64,000 nt of DNA from Miscanthus floridulus (GCF_019320115.1 NC_089581.1:67484166-67548165), one strand, 5' to 3'. Positions 1 through 11,780 are shown, numbered from the stretch's first letter. Numbers and translations are program-made. The notes: generated by a model from the sequence alone, not told the origin.

Positions 1-407
1 AGCCTCATCCACGCTGGAAGGCCTCTAGTTCAGCATCACACCTCAGATTTATGAACAAATCTATGAGTTTTTCCTCTCCCTCGCTCTGCCCTCCTCTCTC
101 CTAGAAACTGCTATGGCACACAAATAGGCTTGGCAAAAAGAAGGAAGGAGAAACAACAGCGGTTGAAGAAAGGTGAAAGAATGGGAGGAAAACCCTCTCC
201 CTTCCCCCTATTTAATGTGGAAAGGGGTGTGGTGGGACATGGCCCTGGCTGATGGGATACGACCTGCTCGATGGGACGTCACCTGGCTAACGGGACGTGG
301 CCTAGGTGGGGCCCACTACTACCACAACCTAGGCATAGGAAATGAGGTGCAACCACATGCAAATGACCCTCTGCCATCCTTGGCAGGGTTTGGAGGGGCT
401 TACCGAT

Positions 408-1130
408 AGAATCTCCATCAAGGAGAGGCTAGCGAGTCACCCGAGTTCATCGGACAGCTCGAGCAGCTGCCAAGAGATAGGTAAAGAGCAGTGGGATGCC
501 CCATGTAGGTTATGCCAACTCTGTCATGAACGATGGACCCAGATTCCACTCGGACATATCTGATAGGAGCTCCTCGAACCCATCACTTGAGCCATTGAGG
601 TAACTTTATCAACCCCCATTTTACTTTTGTAGTACATAAGCATTCATTCTCATACATGCATTCATACATCCAAATCATTGCATATGCAATCATTGCATCG
701 AAATGCTTCGTGTCGCATCACGAAGTGGTAGTCATCTCATTCGATATGAGCGGCAACTGACCGGGGCTCGAAGGCCAGCCCACGAAGGGCTCGAGGCCGC
801 CTCATGTCAAACAGAGCTAGGGGAAAAACATAGATGAGCCCCAGTGGCCCACGCCAGACCCGCTCAAGAGCGGATAGGGTCATCTCAACCTTCAAGTTTG
901 ATCCTGACCTCAGGCCATTCTCATAGAATCTCCATTGAGGGGAGGCCATCGGGCCACCTGAGTTGCTCTCTAGAATGACTCGGGCATCTACCGGGAGGTG
1001 GGTTAAGGAGAAGTGGAGTGCCACATGAGGGCTATGCTGACCCCATCACGAACTATAGACCCGGATTACATTTGGACATGCCCATTACATACTCACCAAA
1101 GCCTACCACTCGAGCCATCAAGACAAGTGG
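408..1130. repeat. Diverged direct duplication, about 200 bp, offset 517 bp
   Basis: A block starting AGAATCTCCATC at 408 recurs in diverged form at 925 (AGAATCTCCATT). Both then follow the same order: GAGGC, a CCCGAGTT/CCTGAGTT core, GTGGGATGCC/GTGGAGTGCC, a TCATGAACGATGGACCC-like line, TCGGACAT/TTGGACAT, and a CACTTGAGCCAT/CACTCGAGCCAT end near 600 and 1125. It is probably internal structure of the LTR element. Confidence 0.55.
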
Positions 1131-1442
1131 CGTCAGCTCAACCCCTCTAGTTGTAGAAACTGTGGACGGGGTGATGTAGGAAATCATGCGACCGACCCCG
1201 ACTGACCCCTAGTGGCTTGGGGCTTGAGCCACCAAATCTCGCCTCAGGAACCCAACCGACCACATAGGTTACGGTCGGAATGGACATGGACGAAGACCCT
1301 GACCAGGACACAAGAGTCTATAGCCCCAAAAAAGAGTACCAACGTGCTTAGCCTTCGACCGACTCCCCAATCGGCCGTAGGCTCAGGGGTTACACCCACC
1401 GGGTGCGCCCATGCACACCTGGCGGAAAATAGATTACCAGCG

Positions 1443-1682
1443 AGTCTCCTCCTCAGGGGCTGGGCACCTATGTCTGCACGGTGTGCCTCCGCGGCCTTCA
1501 ACAGTCCCCTCCTTAGGGGTTGGGTGCCAATATCCCTCCATTGTGCCTCCATGGCCTTTGCCAGTCCTCCCCACGGAGGTTGGGCAACCGTATCCACTCT
1601 ACACACCTTCGTGGCCTTTGCCAGTCCTCCACATGGAGGCTGGGAGCCTAAATCCTACTCGATTACCCTATGCAGTACAACA
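1443..1682. repeat. 60-bp tandem repeat, four units
   Basis: Units begin with AGTCYYCTCC at 1443, 1503, 1563 and 1623, an exact 60-bp period. Each carries a GGRGGYTGGG core and, in the first three, ends near GGCCTTTGCC. Units 2-4 are the most alike and unit 4 is incomplete. The period divides by three, so an open frame runs across the array, but the sequence looks like an LTR minisatellite and not a coding repeat. Confidence 0.75.
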
Positions 1683-2318
1683 GACCAAGGGGGAAAACAC
1701 CAAAGTTCCAATAACAGCCACCTCCATGGCATAATGGGCACAAGAATTACAAAGCAAATACAAGCTTTCATTAAGCTAAAAACACAAGCCCCTGGCTTTT
1801 ACAATATCACACAAAGCGTGTGTGAACAAACCCTTCAAGACTTCATAGAAGTCCCAAAGGGGCTCCGGGGCTCCTATCGGGTTGAAAAACTCAGGATCCC
1901 CAATGGACCCGCTTCCCTATAAAACTTGGCCCAGCAGGCGGCATGGCGACAGCACACATCTAGGCCGGCCTAGATACACAATGATAGGCCAAGATCACAA
2001 TCTGGTCCCCGATCGGCACCTCCTGCCAGGAGATCTGGTCGAAGCCCTGACCAGAAGGCCTGGCCATGGTGGGATCGCAGTCTGACTCCGACCCCCTTTC
2101 TCCGCCTGAGGATACGCCGGACCTCTACTCGCTGCTCTTTCTTGACCGAGATAGTCGGCGCCGACTAGGAACGATCGATCGGAGATGCCCGCTCGGTGTG
2201 GGCCTAGGGAGCAGGCAGAGCAGATAAGGTAAGGTGCTCAAGTCCACCGCAATACCGAGGACCATACCCTACCATGCCTTGCACACTTGCAGGATGGTGC
2301 CATCGAGCCATGTCAGAT

Positions 2319-2530
2319 GAACACTATACAGCCTGCCAGACGCATTAGAGCATAAACAGTATTGTGGGCATCATTGTTTATCGTACCAAGCAAACACTGT
2401 AGAGCCTGCCAGATGCGTTAGAGCATAAACAGTATTGTGGGCGCCGTCGTTTGCCATACCAGACGAACACTATGCAGCCTGCCAAATACAACACAGCATG
2501 AACAGTAAGGTGGGTGATGGTGGCGTAAAC
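2319..2530. repeat. 73-bp tandem repeat, nearly three units
   Basis: The motif GCCTGCC recurs at 2331, 2404 and 2477, each preceded by AACACTRTRNAG and followed by a GCATAAACAGTATTGTGGGC-like line. The period is 73 bp. The third unit is the most diverged. It lies about 70 bp before the CT tract, upstream of the LTR TATA box, so it could be a U3 enhancer array. Confidence 0.7.
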
Positions 2531-2597
2531 AATATGGCGGGCGACGGCTGCCATCCCATACTTGATGGCATGGGCAACAAGACTAGGCAGCGCCCAT

Positions 2598-2600
<3 letters not shown>

Positions 2601-2658
<58 letters not shown>
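2601..2658. repeat. (CT)25 microsatellite
   Basis: 25 uninterrupted CT units at 2601-2650, then TTCTCTCT to 2658. On the other strand this is a GAGA tract. It ends 26 bp before the TATA box at 2684. Confidence 0.97.
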
Positions 2659-2683
2659 AACTTGTAAGGCCATCCCCTTCAAC

Positions 2684-2692
2684 TATAAAAGA
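2684..2692 (+). promoter_or_regulatory. TATA box of the LTR (TATAAAAGA)
   Basis: TATAAAAGAGG follows the CT-rich tract at the usual core-promoter spacing for plants, and the following sequence runs into the LTR end at 3095. It is probably the LTR's own promoter, so transcription would start near 2715-2725. Confidence 0.55.
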
Positions 2693-3095
2693 GGATGCGC
2701 TCTCTCCTAAAAGACGATGACTCGATGGCTACACAGGCTACCGAACATAGTCTCAACAGTCTCAGTAGCTCATGAGCTCAGACACATAGAGATGCACACA
2801 TAGCACAAGCTCCAACACTTAGCATACGTTTGAGCCCCCGTCACTCTCTTCCACTCGGACTAGAGTCTGATTGGGCCTTTTACACACCCTACTTCATTCC
2901 TCACTCGTTTGTAACCCCATAGCAAACTTCGAGCACCTAGGCTTAGGAATAAAGTCATCAACCGACCTCAACTGGATGTAGGGCCCATTGTCTGAACCGG
3001 TATAAATACTATGTTATTGAGTGCTAGGCCACATCCGATCACAACGCACGGCAAAACTACAAATATTTACTTATTGGCCATATTTTGCACCGACA

Positions 3096-3982
3096 AGTAC
3101 AAAAAAAGAAAGCAAAGCAACAAACAAAATCTACAAACTAGTATGAATTATAGGAAAGAAGCCAAGTGAGGGAGAGGCTTAGGAGACAAAAAAAAGACAA
3201 AACAAAAAATATAAGCAAAAGAAAGAACAAAGCACTTTAGGTTAGAATCAAGATCCATTGATCAAACAGCAGACTCAAGCTGGTCTTCACTCCATGGCTG
3301 ACCAAAGATATCACCTTTATGAAGAACAATCTGCAATCCTAGCAACTCATCTTTGGCCCTTCAAAAGTTATTTTGTTTCTTGCTATCTAAATTGCCCAAC
3401 TCATAAGAATCACTGCCACCATAAAAAATTCATATCATAGTTGATCTTTGAATTGAGAGACAATTGCTGGAAGCTTGTGTAATTAGGTGTATCTAGTCCA
3501 AGAATTCCCCAATTGCCTTGCAAAAGAACGAAAAGGAACATGTGCTCTGTAGTCTCCTCCACTACCAGATTGCAGAGTTCACAGTTATACGAGTCAAGTT
3601 CTATATTTCTCCTTCTTAGAATATTTCTTGAGCTCAGGCTATCTTTGATTAGTAGCCAAAAGAAGACCTTGTGCTTCGGTTAATAGTAACACTTCCATAG
3701 CCATTGGTAGGCAGTATCTACCTCAAAGTGCCCAATCAAAACTTTATAAACTTTAGTTGAGGAAAAGTTATTGGACCCCCATCTATAATGTGAAACATCA
3801 TCTGTAGGAACCAACCCTTCTGCAATATCCTTTGCTCCAAGGTTTACATATGTTGAAAGGCCAATTGTGACAAAGGCAGACTAAATAGTTGTGCCAGGTT
3901 ACTTTCATTAAAAGCCATTTCAACTGAAATGGGCTTGTTTTATGCAAAGAAAATAGCTCTTGGCGCAACAAGTGTTCATTCC
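3096..3982 (-). pseudogene. LINE reverse transcriptase, 3' part with zf-RVT domain
   Basis: The minus strand reads as the C-terminal part of a plant L1-type LINE ORF2. At about 3560-3680 it gives KHKVFFWLLIKDSLSSRNI and then a CELC pair, the zinc-binding reverse-transcriptase-associated domain (zf-RVT). Further down near 3320-3400 are pieces resembling WAIWIARNKITFEGPK, also usual for LINE C-termini. Frameshifts and stops are frequent, so it is dead. The 3' end is a T-rich tail read on the minus strand near 3096-3120. The upstream half continues at 15363 beyond Tekay-1. The target duplication ATTCC (3978-3982) marks where Tekay-1 cut this LINE. Confidence 0.8.
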
Positions 3983-6900
3983 TGTGGCAGAACCTCCTAA
4001 ATTATAGGGCCCACATGCACTTGTCATTGTCCAACAACCTTTGACATCCATGCACATGTTCCTGGTAACTTAAGAAGACTGTCGGGTGTCCTCAGAGAAC
4101 CCCGAATCATCCATGATTTCTGAGTAGGATCACATTACAGAGTCATTACAGTATTACAACATTTATTCAAATATATACATCAGAGTAAAAACAGCGGAAG
4201 ACTTACAATAACATAGTTTACAAACCATTTGTTTCAAACCATACAACTAAGTTTGATACTTATTACAAACCAATGTAGTGGAGTGGCATTATAACATAAT
4301 ACAAAACACACAATAGAACTGTCCTTCCCAAGGACCACACATTTACTTCTCATCATCAGAATGAACAATAGTCATGAAGCACGATCCAAAACAGATCTGC
4401 TCATGAGGCTCACCTGCAACAAGGGTAAACAAACCCTGAATACAAAAGTACTCAACAAAACTTAACTAAAATAAGAACTAAAAAACTTAGGAATGCAGGC
4501 TCAGGGATTCAAGGTACGGCTTTAGCAATAATCAAAGTTCTTTTGCATAAAAGCTTTTTAACAAAATTCTTTCTTTCGATAGTTAAAACTTCATAAAATC
4601 CTATACAAAGATAACATGATCCGTATTGAGATCATGAAACTTCATATCCAACACCTTCTCAAGTTTAGTTATTAAACTACGATGATGAATAGAGAAGTGA
4701 GTCTCCATAACAGAGGAGCAACGATGATTTGAACTGATTATAACCCAGCTGGGGATTCCAGACCACACGACATATGCCGGTCCCCGACCTACATATACCA
4801 ACCTATTCTCGGATCCTCTAAAACAAGAACAGGTCTGCGCTACCCGAGAATACAATACTCCACCAATCCAGCCCATTGCCATGTGGGTACACGCTATTCT
4901 TGCCATCTCTCCACTCCTAGTGCGCGAGTAGCCATTCTTGTCATAGAATTGCCAAGTTAAGGCTTATCGGAGTATGTGGTTAGTACTACAAAGTCTCACC
5001 GCACATAGTTCAATAACAGACGGACCTTAACCGACACAGGTGGAAAGAACCCGCTCATAAGACCTCCATGTCTTGTGGCTCACACACACCGAGTCCACCT
5101 GGTCTAGATTTATTTCTCCACATTCTCATATTTCATGATAACATAAGAAATCAAAGATCCATTTAAAACTCGCAGGTGACAGGTAATCACCCGACTAAGC
5201 ATGACTAAGCATAACTAGTCATTTACGAATAAAATAGGTAATCAAGGTAGATATGGAAAAGCAAGGCTGGTAATGCACCAATTAGGTTTCCACTTGACTT
5301 CTAATCACTTAATGCAGTACAGGAAAGCAAAAGCGAAATTAATTTGTAAAACACAAGATAGGATTGTATGCATCCGGGGCTTGCCTTCGTTGACGGAAAA
5401 GTCCGGTTCCTGCGACGTTCCACAAGTATTCGATCCGACCTCAACAAACGGATTAACCTCCTCCACAACTTGATTAACTACCACGTGTTCACCTTCATTC
5501 ACTACACGTAGTAACAATGCCATGTTTAACATGATGCGGATTACGAAACATGATGCTCGATGATGGATGCAAAATTAACAATTGGAATACAACTTTCCTT
5601 CGTGGTACAGTTACAGGTCAAACTAACTAAACCTTTCTGGAATACTAACATCAATTGCCAAAGATCATTACCAACTAATGACCCAAGGACATCACTCAAT
5701 CAAAAATTCAAACAAAACCTAAATCACTAAAGGTTACTATTTGCTTTTATGAATTAATTATTTAATTAATAATTATAAAATAAATCAACTTGTTCCAATT
5801 GACCTCAAAATTTTGGTAAATGTTTATCACATGATAAGTAAGTGGCAAAACAAATTTCATAATTTTTGGACAATTAAATAAGCCTAGAAAAATCATGGAA
5901 ATCCATTTATTAATAAATTGGGCAATTTTCATCACATTCAAAAAGTGCTGAAAAATAACATTTCATATTTTTCTTAAATAATATACATCACAGAGGGGTC
6001 ACACAAAAATTTTCATAATTTTTGGAGCTTTAAATAAATCTACACAAAAATAACAAAAATAGATACTATTCATTCAATTCTAAAAATAGAAAAAATTTCC
6101 ATTTGAACGCTGAGTCACTGACATCGGGTACCGCCTGTCATCTTCAACCTCCGACCTTGACTCCGGCGACACGCGCGCTGACCGGCGATTCCTCGCCACC
6201 GGTGAGACCAACAGCGAAGGCAAAGGCACCACGGTGATCACCACATCAAGGCGCAACGAATGGTGGCACAATCGAGACCAAACGCGACCAGGACCGAGCA
6301 CTAGCCGCCCATGGCGGCTCGGCCAAGCAGGACACAGCGACACCACGGTGTTCAAGCAACTAGAGCTCTCTAAAACTACTCAAGAAGCAATAGAAGCTCA
6401 CCACAAACGTGTTAGAACGTGTAGTAGGTGATGAGCAGCAAAGGTAGCGTCAGACGATGGTGACAGCAACGGCGGCGATGGCAAGCTCGACTCCCAGTGA
6501 CTGCAGTAGAGGAATGGTTCGATCAAAAGGTCATAGAGGACCACGGTAACACGGTGAAGCAGAGGGGCTACATATCAAGGACGAATACGCACCGTGGAGC
6601 ACTGGCCACGGTGAGGCGAACGCAACGGCGACGCTGTCGGCCGCGAAGAAGAACAGTGATGAACGGTGACTCCTGGTGAAATCAAGCTACAATGGCAGGT
6701 CGGCTGAGCACGCGAGGAGCAGGCGGAGTTGTGGAAAGCTTTGCTGAGGCTGGAGAGGCACTATGACGACAACACGGACTCGCCGGAGATGAGCAAGGGC
6801 GACGGGAAAAACAGAGAAGAAGAAAGAATGACGGCGACGGCATCTCAGACTTATAGAGCGGCTCAGAAGCTCAAGGAAGCCACGATAGAGCCCTTTCCCA

Positions 6901-7535
6901 TGCCAGCGCATTGCCACAGATGGCCACGACACGTCTGGAACGCTGAAGAAGGTCGCCGGCCATGTAGCTTAGGCGGTGAACACTGTTCACAGTAATTATA
7001 GAATTGCCATTCATTTTCAAATTCAAATTACTCGCAAATTTGTACAACAACTCAAAAATCTCCAAAAATAAAAGTTGTTCAAAATTCAAAGTTCTACAAC
7101 TTTGTTTTTATAACCAGCCCCTAATTTGGTCTACATTTTGAACTAAACTTTTGAATTCAAATAGGGGATATTTAACGAATTACACCTTTTCGATTTACTT
7201 CAAATTTTTCATAACAACTTTGAAAACTCCAAAAACAAACTTTGTATAACATGACAAGATCTATACTTTTGCTTTTAGGCTCAACCCAAAAATATGCTTA
7301 GATTTTGAAATGAGTTTTTAGGGTAGAATTTAAATGCTGAAAATCAGGGTTTTCTTGAAAATTCCAAATCCAAACCAAATTTTGAACTTGATTCAAACAA
7401 TTCAATTCAACAATCCTAACATAAAAGTAAACTTGTTTTAGTGAATGCATATCAAAGTTTGCAATATGACCAATGCCTTGCAATGCATATGATGACATGT
7501 CCTGTTTTTAATATTTAAACACCCGTGGTGTTACA
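3983..7535 (-). repeat. Tekay-1 3' LTR
   Basis: Read on the minus strand it starts TGTAACACC (at 7535) and ends CTGCCACA (at 3983), 3553 bp. A GC-rich block lies at about 6080-6990; the rest is AT-rich. The target duplication follows at 3978-3982. Confidence 0.93.
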
Positions 7536-7557
7536 ATCCTTCCCCCTAAAAGAAATC
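7536..7557 (-). other. Polypurine tract of Tekay-1
   Basis: The minus strand reads TTTTAGGGGGAAGGAT immediately before the 3' LTR, the usual primer site for plus-strand DNA synthesis. Tekay-2 has the same tract at 36697-36708. Confidence 0.85.
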
Positions 7558-7747
7558 TTGCCTCGAGATTCAAAGCCATAGGGTAAGTAATGGAAAAGGA
7601 AATGTGTCACAAGAACACATACAAAATCTGTCCATTAAACAGTTGAGGTCCCTTTACAAAACACAATTGGTAACAACCGAGCTCAACTAACATTACTCTA
7701 TTCTATATTGACGCAAGAAACTCCAGAAATTTTTCAAATAAGTAATC

Positions 7748-10700
7748 TTATGATTCCCAAGTAGCTTCTTCTTCTAAATGTTGATTCCATTGTATCTTGT
7801 AGAACTTGATTGTCCTTCTTCGAGTAACACGATCTTTCTGATCCAAAACTTGGATAGGATATTCAGAATAAGTCAAATCTAGTTCAAGTTCCACCCCTTC
7901 AACCTCAACATTCTGCTCAGGCACTTGGAGACACTTCTTCAATTGAGAAACATGGAACACATCATGTACAGCTACGAGATGTTCTGGTAATTTCAAGCGA
8001 TATGCCACTTTTCCATACCTCTCTAAAATTTGAAATGGTCCAATATATTGAGGTGCCAACTTGCCTTTAACACCAAAATGGGTAACTCCCTTCATTGGTG
8101 ATACTTTCAGATATACAAAATCTCCTTTATTAAACACCAATGGTCTATGTCGTCTATCCGCATAACTCCTTTGTCGGGATTGAGCTATCTTCAAATTACT
8201 TTGTATTTGCTTAACCTTGTCTTTTGTTTCTTTTACAAGGTCAACCCCAAAGAACCTTCTTTCTCTAGGCTCAGACCAACTTAGCGATGTTCTGCATCTA
8301 CGACCATAGAGTGCTTCAAATGGAGCCATTCTAATGCTTTCCTGATAACTATTGTTGTATGAGAACTCGGCCAAAGGTAAGCATTCGTCCCACTTATTGG
8401 AATAGTTAAGGACACAACACCTTAACATATCTTCAAGCATTTGATTGACTCTTTCCGTTTGTCCATCGGTCTATGGATGATAAGCTGTACTATACAGGAG
8501 CTTGGTACCCAATGAAGAATACAATTGTTTCCAAAAGTTGAAGACAAATTGTGTACCCCTATCAGACACAATAGTCTTGGGTACTCCATGGAGACTCACA
8601 ATTCGCTCCAAATACATCTTGGCATACCGTATAGTGGGATATGTATTCTGAACTAGAAGAAAATGTGCTAACTTGGTTAGTCGATCTACAATAACCCATA
8701 TTAAGTCAAATCCCTTTGATGTCTTGGGTAGACCAACAATAAAGTCCATACTTATGTCCTCCCACTTCCAAGATAGAATAGGTAATTGTTGTAATTCACC
8801 AGTAGACCTCAAATGTATAGCTTTCACCTTTTGGCAAGTATCACACTTTGCGATGTATCTAGCAATCTCTATTTTTATTTTAGTCCACCAAAATCTTTGT
8901 TTCAAGTCATGGTACATCTTGTTACTTCCCGGAAGGATAGATAACCTAGTAGCATGTGCCTCATCTAGAATTGACTATCGCAACTCAGTAACTTTTGGTA
9001 CCACCAGGTGATCCTTGAACCATAACACACCTTCATTATCTATGCTGAAGCATTCTGCTTTTCCATTCCTGACCCTTTCTTTGATATGGTTTATACCCTT
9101 GTTTTCTTTCTAAGCAACAATAACTTGATCTCAAATAGTGGCTTCAACAATTATGTTGGTCAAACTACCTCATTGATTTACTTCTACATTCAACTTCTCC
9201 ATTTCTTGACATAAAGTCAAACCCATTGTTCTCACTGCCAGACAATTGCAATAACTTTTGTGACTGAGGGCATCTGCAACCACATTTGCTTTATCGGGGT
9301 GATAATGTACTTCCAAGTCATAATCTTTAATCAGTTCTAACCATCTTCTTTGTCACATGTTCAACTCTGACTGAGTAAAATATACTTTAAGCTCTTGTGG
9401 TCTGTATAAATATGGCATGTATTACCAAGTAGGTAATGCCGACAAATCTTTAGAGCATGGACCACAACTGCTAATTCTAGATCATGAGTCGGATAGTGTT
9501 CTTCATGTTGCTTAAGTTGCCTAGATGCATAAGCAATGACTCAGCCTTCTTGCATCAACACACATCCAATACCAATACCTAAAGCATCATAATAAACATC
9601 AAACGGCTTCTCGATATCAGGTTGGGCTAATACTGGTGCAGTGGTCAACAGTCTCTTCAAAGTCTGGAAAGCCTCTTCACAATCAGTTGACCAGATAAAC
9701 TTGACTTGGTTCTTCAACAACTCAGTTATAGACTTTGATACTTTAGAGAAATATGGAATAAACCGATGGTAATACCTCGCCAATCCTAGAAAACTCCGAA
9801 CTTGATGAACTGTGGTTGGCGGTTTCCAATCAAGCACATCCTTCACTTTGCTTGGATCAACTATAACGCCTTTAGCTGACAAGACATGTCCAAGAAATTG
9901 TACTTCTTTAAGCTAGAAATCACACTTGCTAAACTTGGCATATAGTTGAAGTTCTCTCAAGCGGGTCAGAACAATTCTGAGATGTTTCGCATGTTCTTTC
10001 TTATTCTTGGAATATACTAGAATGTCATCAATAAACACCACTACAAACTTGTCTAGCTCAGGCATAAATACTAAATTCATCAGATACATGAAATGAGCTG
10101 GAGCATTTGTCAAACCAAAAGACATTACCAAGTATTCATATAATCCATATCTGGTGGTAAATGCCATTTTGGGAATATCTTCAGGCTTTATCTTGATTTG
10201 GTGATATCCTAACCTCAAATCTATCTTGGAGAAAACTTTGGCTCCGACCAATTGATCAAAAAGCAAATCTATCCAAGGTAATGGATACTTATTCTTGATG
10301 GTTACTTCATTTAACGGACGATAGTCGACACATAACCTCAGGGTCTCATCTTTCTTTTTCACAAAAATTGTCGGACATCCCCAAGGTGAGGAACTAGGTT
10401 GAATAAATCCTTTCTTAATCAATTCTTGTAACTGAGTCTTCAACTCGGCCAATTCCTTAGGTGGCATCCTATAAGCTCTCCGAGAAATTGGAGCTGTTCT
10501 AGGTTGCAACTCTATGTTAAACTGAACATCCCTATCAGGCGGTAGACCGGGTAAATCTTCAGGAAATACATCCAGAAATTCACACACTACCAGGATATCT
10601 TTAATCTCTTTGACAGCAGTTGCACAAATCTTGCCCACTGATCTTCTTAAGATTGTAAGTTGGAGGAGAAGTTGAGAATTTCTATCAGGCAAACTCACCC

Positions 10701-10764
10701 TTAATGTCCTATTCAAAGCATCTATAACAGCCTTATGCTGATACATCCAATTCATTCTCAACAT
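7748..10764 (-). pseudogene. Tekay-1 pol: RT, RNase H, integrase, chromodomain (broken)
   Basis: This is the polyprotein C-terminal half of a gypsy chromovirus. It starts close to the end of the protease domain and runs through RT (9913-10764, active-site FIDD at 10024-10035), RNase H (9541-9882), the integrase zinc finger and core (8471-8917), and the integrase C-terminus with a chromodomain (7748-8440). The integrase triad is complete: D at 8744-8746, D at 8561-8563, E at 8453-8455, with DD35E spacing. Lesions: a stop near 9914 where Tekay-2 has Trp, a TGA at 9131-9133, a 1-bp deletion near 9376 that changes the frame between RNase H and integrase, and a TAG at 8471-8473. Gag and the protease catalytic site are absent, so it cannot act alone. 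Confidence 0.9.
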
Positions 10765-10820
10765 TACATAACTTAACTAGAACTAACTATTATACAACTC
10801 TACTCCTTTTCTTGATTACT

Positions 10821-11375
10821 TCAAACTTTAGGCTCGGTATTCATTTTGGAAATATTACCGCCTTCATTATCACTTTCATCGATCATTACTAATTCTTCGA
10901 GATCTTCTTCTTCTTCCTCTTCTGATTCGTCATCATCGGTAAGGATGACACCGGGGTCCATGGCATTAGCTTGGGGTTCATTATTCGGATCTAGTAGATT
11001 GCTTAGCCTATGAACTTCCTCATGCAGATAAGTATTATGTTCTTCTAAATCTTCTACATAGAATTCTAGCTCATGAGTTCTAGCTCTAGCTACATTTTCC
11101 CTATGCCAAGCTTCGTTCCTTCCTTCCACCGTACGAACTAACATACGTTCGCAATTCCTGTGCGCGGTGGTGAGATGCCTCAATTGATCATGTAATTCTC
11201 CTACCTGTATGGCATCCAAAGCCCTATCTCTAGTAGCTTGTGCTAACTCTACAAAAATCCTCTGTATCTCTACCTGGGGATCAGGCCTAGAGCTACTACT
11301 GCTAGCACCGTCATTCCTAGGGGCAAGTTGGTGACAAGAAACTCCTTTGGGTCTAGTGGACTTACGGGGCATCAT
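10821..11375 (-). CDS. Acidic coiled-coil ORF ahead of gag in Tekay-1
   Basis: An intact 184-residue frame lies between the primer-binding site and the place where gag should be. I chose the start MMPRKST at 11375 because the sibling Tekay-2 has the same start; a start further upstream at 11489 is also open. The N-terminus is basic and Ser-rich, the middle (about residues 95-135) has heptad-like Leu spacing (ELEFYVEDLEEHNTYLHEEV) that suggests a coiled coil, and the C-terminus has a run of Glu followed by an acidic tail ending EPKV. About 85 % of residues match Tekay-2. I do not recognise a family. It is not in frame with gag. A role in packaging, RNA binding or chromatin contact is speculation; it may only be a conserved leader. 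Confidence 0.6.
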   Translation of the reverse strand: MMPRKSTRPKGVSCHQLAPRNDGASSSSSRPDPQVEIQRIFVELAQATRDRALDAIQVGELHDQLRHLTTAHRNCERMLVRTVEGRNEAWHRENVARARTHELEFYVEDLEEHNTYLHEEVHRLSNLLDPNNEPQANAMDPGVILTDDDESEEEEEEDLEELVMIDESDNEGGNISKMNTEPKV

Positions 11376-11780
11376 CTTGGTAAAGAGCCATACTATAGGA
11401 AGCCAATTTAATCCAAGTAAGACCATTTGATCAAAGTCTAAAGAGCAACTAGAATAGATTACATTACTCAAACCAGACTCACTACTCAACTCCAGACTCA
11501 GAGGTGAAGGAAGTAACTAGTGAATTAATCATGATGCATGAATCGTTCTTACGAACAAAACCATCAAAGCATATAATGCACATAAACAACATTTGTTTTT
11601 ATATAGGGTATAGTAAGATTACTACTCCACCACACAAAACCTTTTTATCCAATAGGGAATGGTGAGAAAGAAATAAGATAAGTCAGAAGCAATTTGGACC
11701 AAATTAACAAGTTAAATTTAGTCATCCCAAATCATTTTGAAGTTTTTGTAAAACAATACAATAAAAACTTTGCAACGATC

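Larger units (their letters stand above)
1..3095 (+). mobile_element. Gypsy-type LTR-derived DNA, 3' end at 3095
   Basis: No believable coding frame is present. The right part reads like the end of a grass gypsy LTR on the + strand: a TATA box at 2684, a stretch around 2960-3030 of the kind found near LTR 3' ends, and a terminus ...CCGACA at 3090-3095 that would pair with a TGTCGG start. That start is not visible in the window, so the left boundary is open and I cannot say whether this is a solo LTR or the right end of a longer element. The stretch contains three separate repeat arrays, listed separately. It abuts the 3' end of the LINE at 3096. Tat lineage is a guess from style only. Confidence 0.5.

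Noticed and set aside
1212..1922. 236-residue open frame on the + strand
   Set aside because: It is carried by the 60-bp tandem array, whose period divides by three. No family resemblance and LTR context.
1441..2530. CRISPR-like arrays
   Set aside because: The repeats are contiguous tandem units without unique spacers, in a plant genome.
2435..2710. Frames with Leu-Ser or Arg-Glu repeats
   Set aside because: They are translations of the (CT)25 microsatellite.
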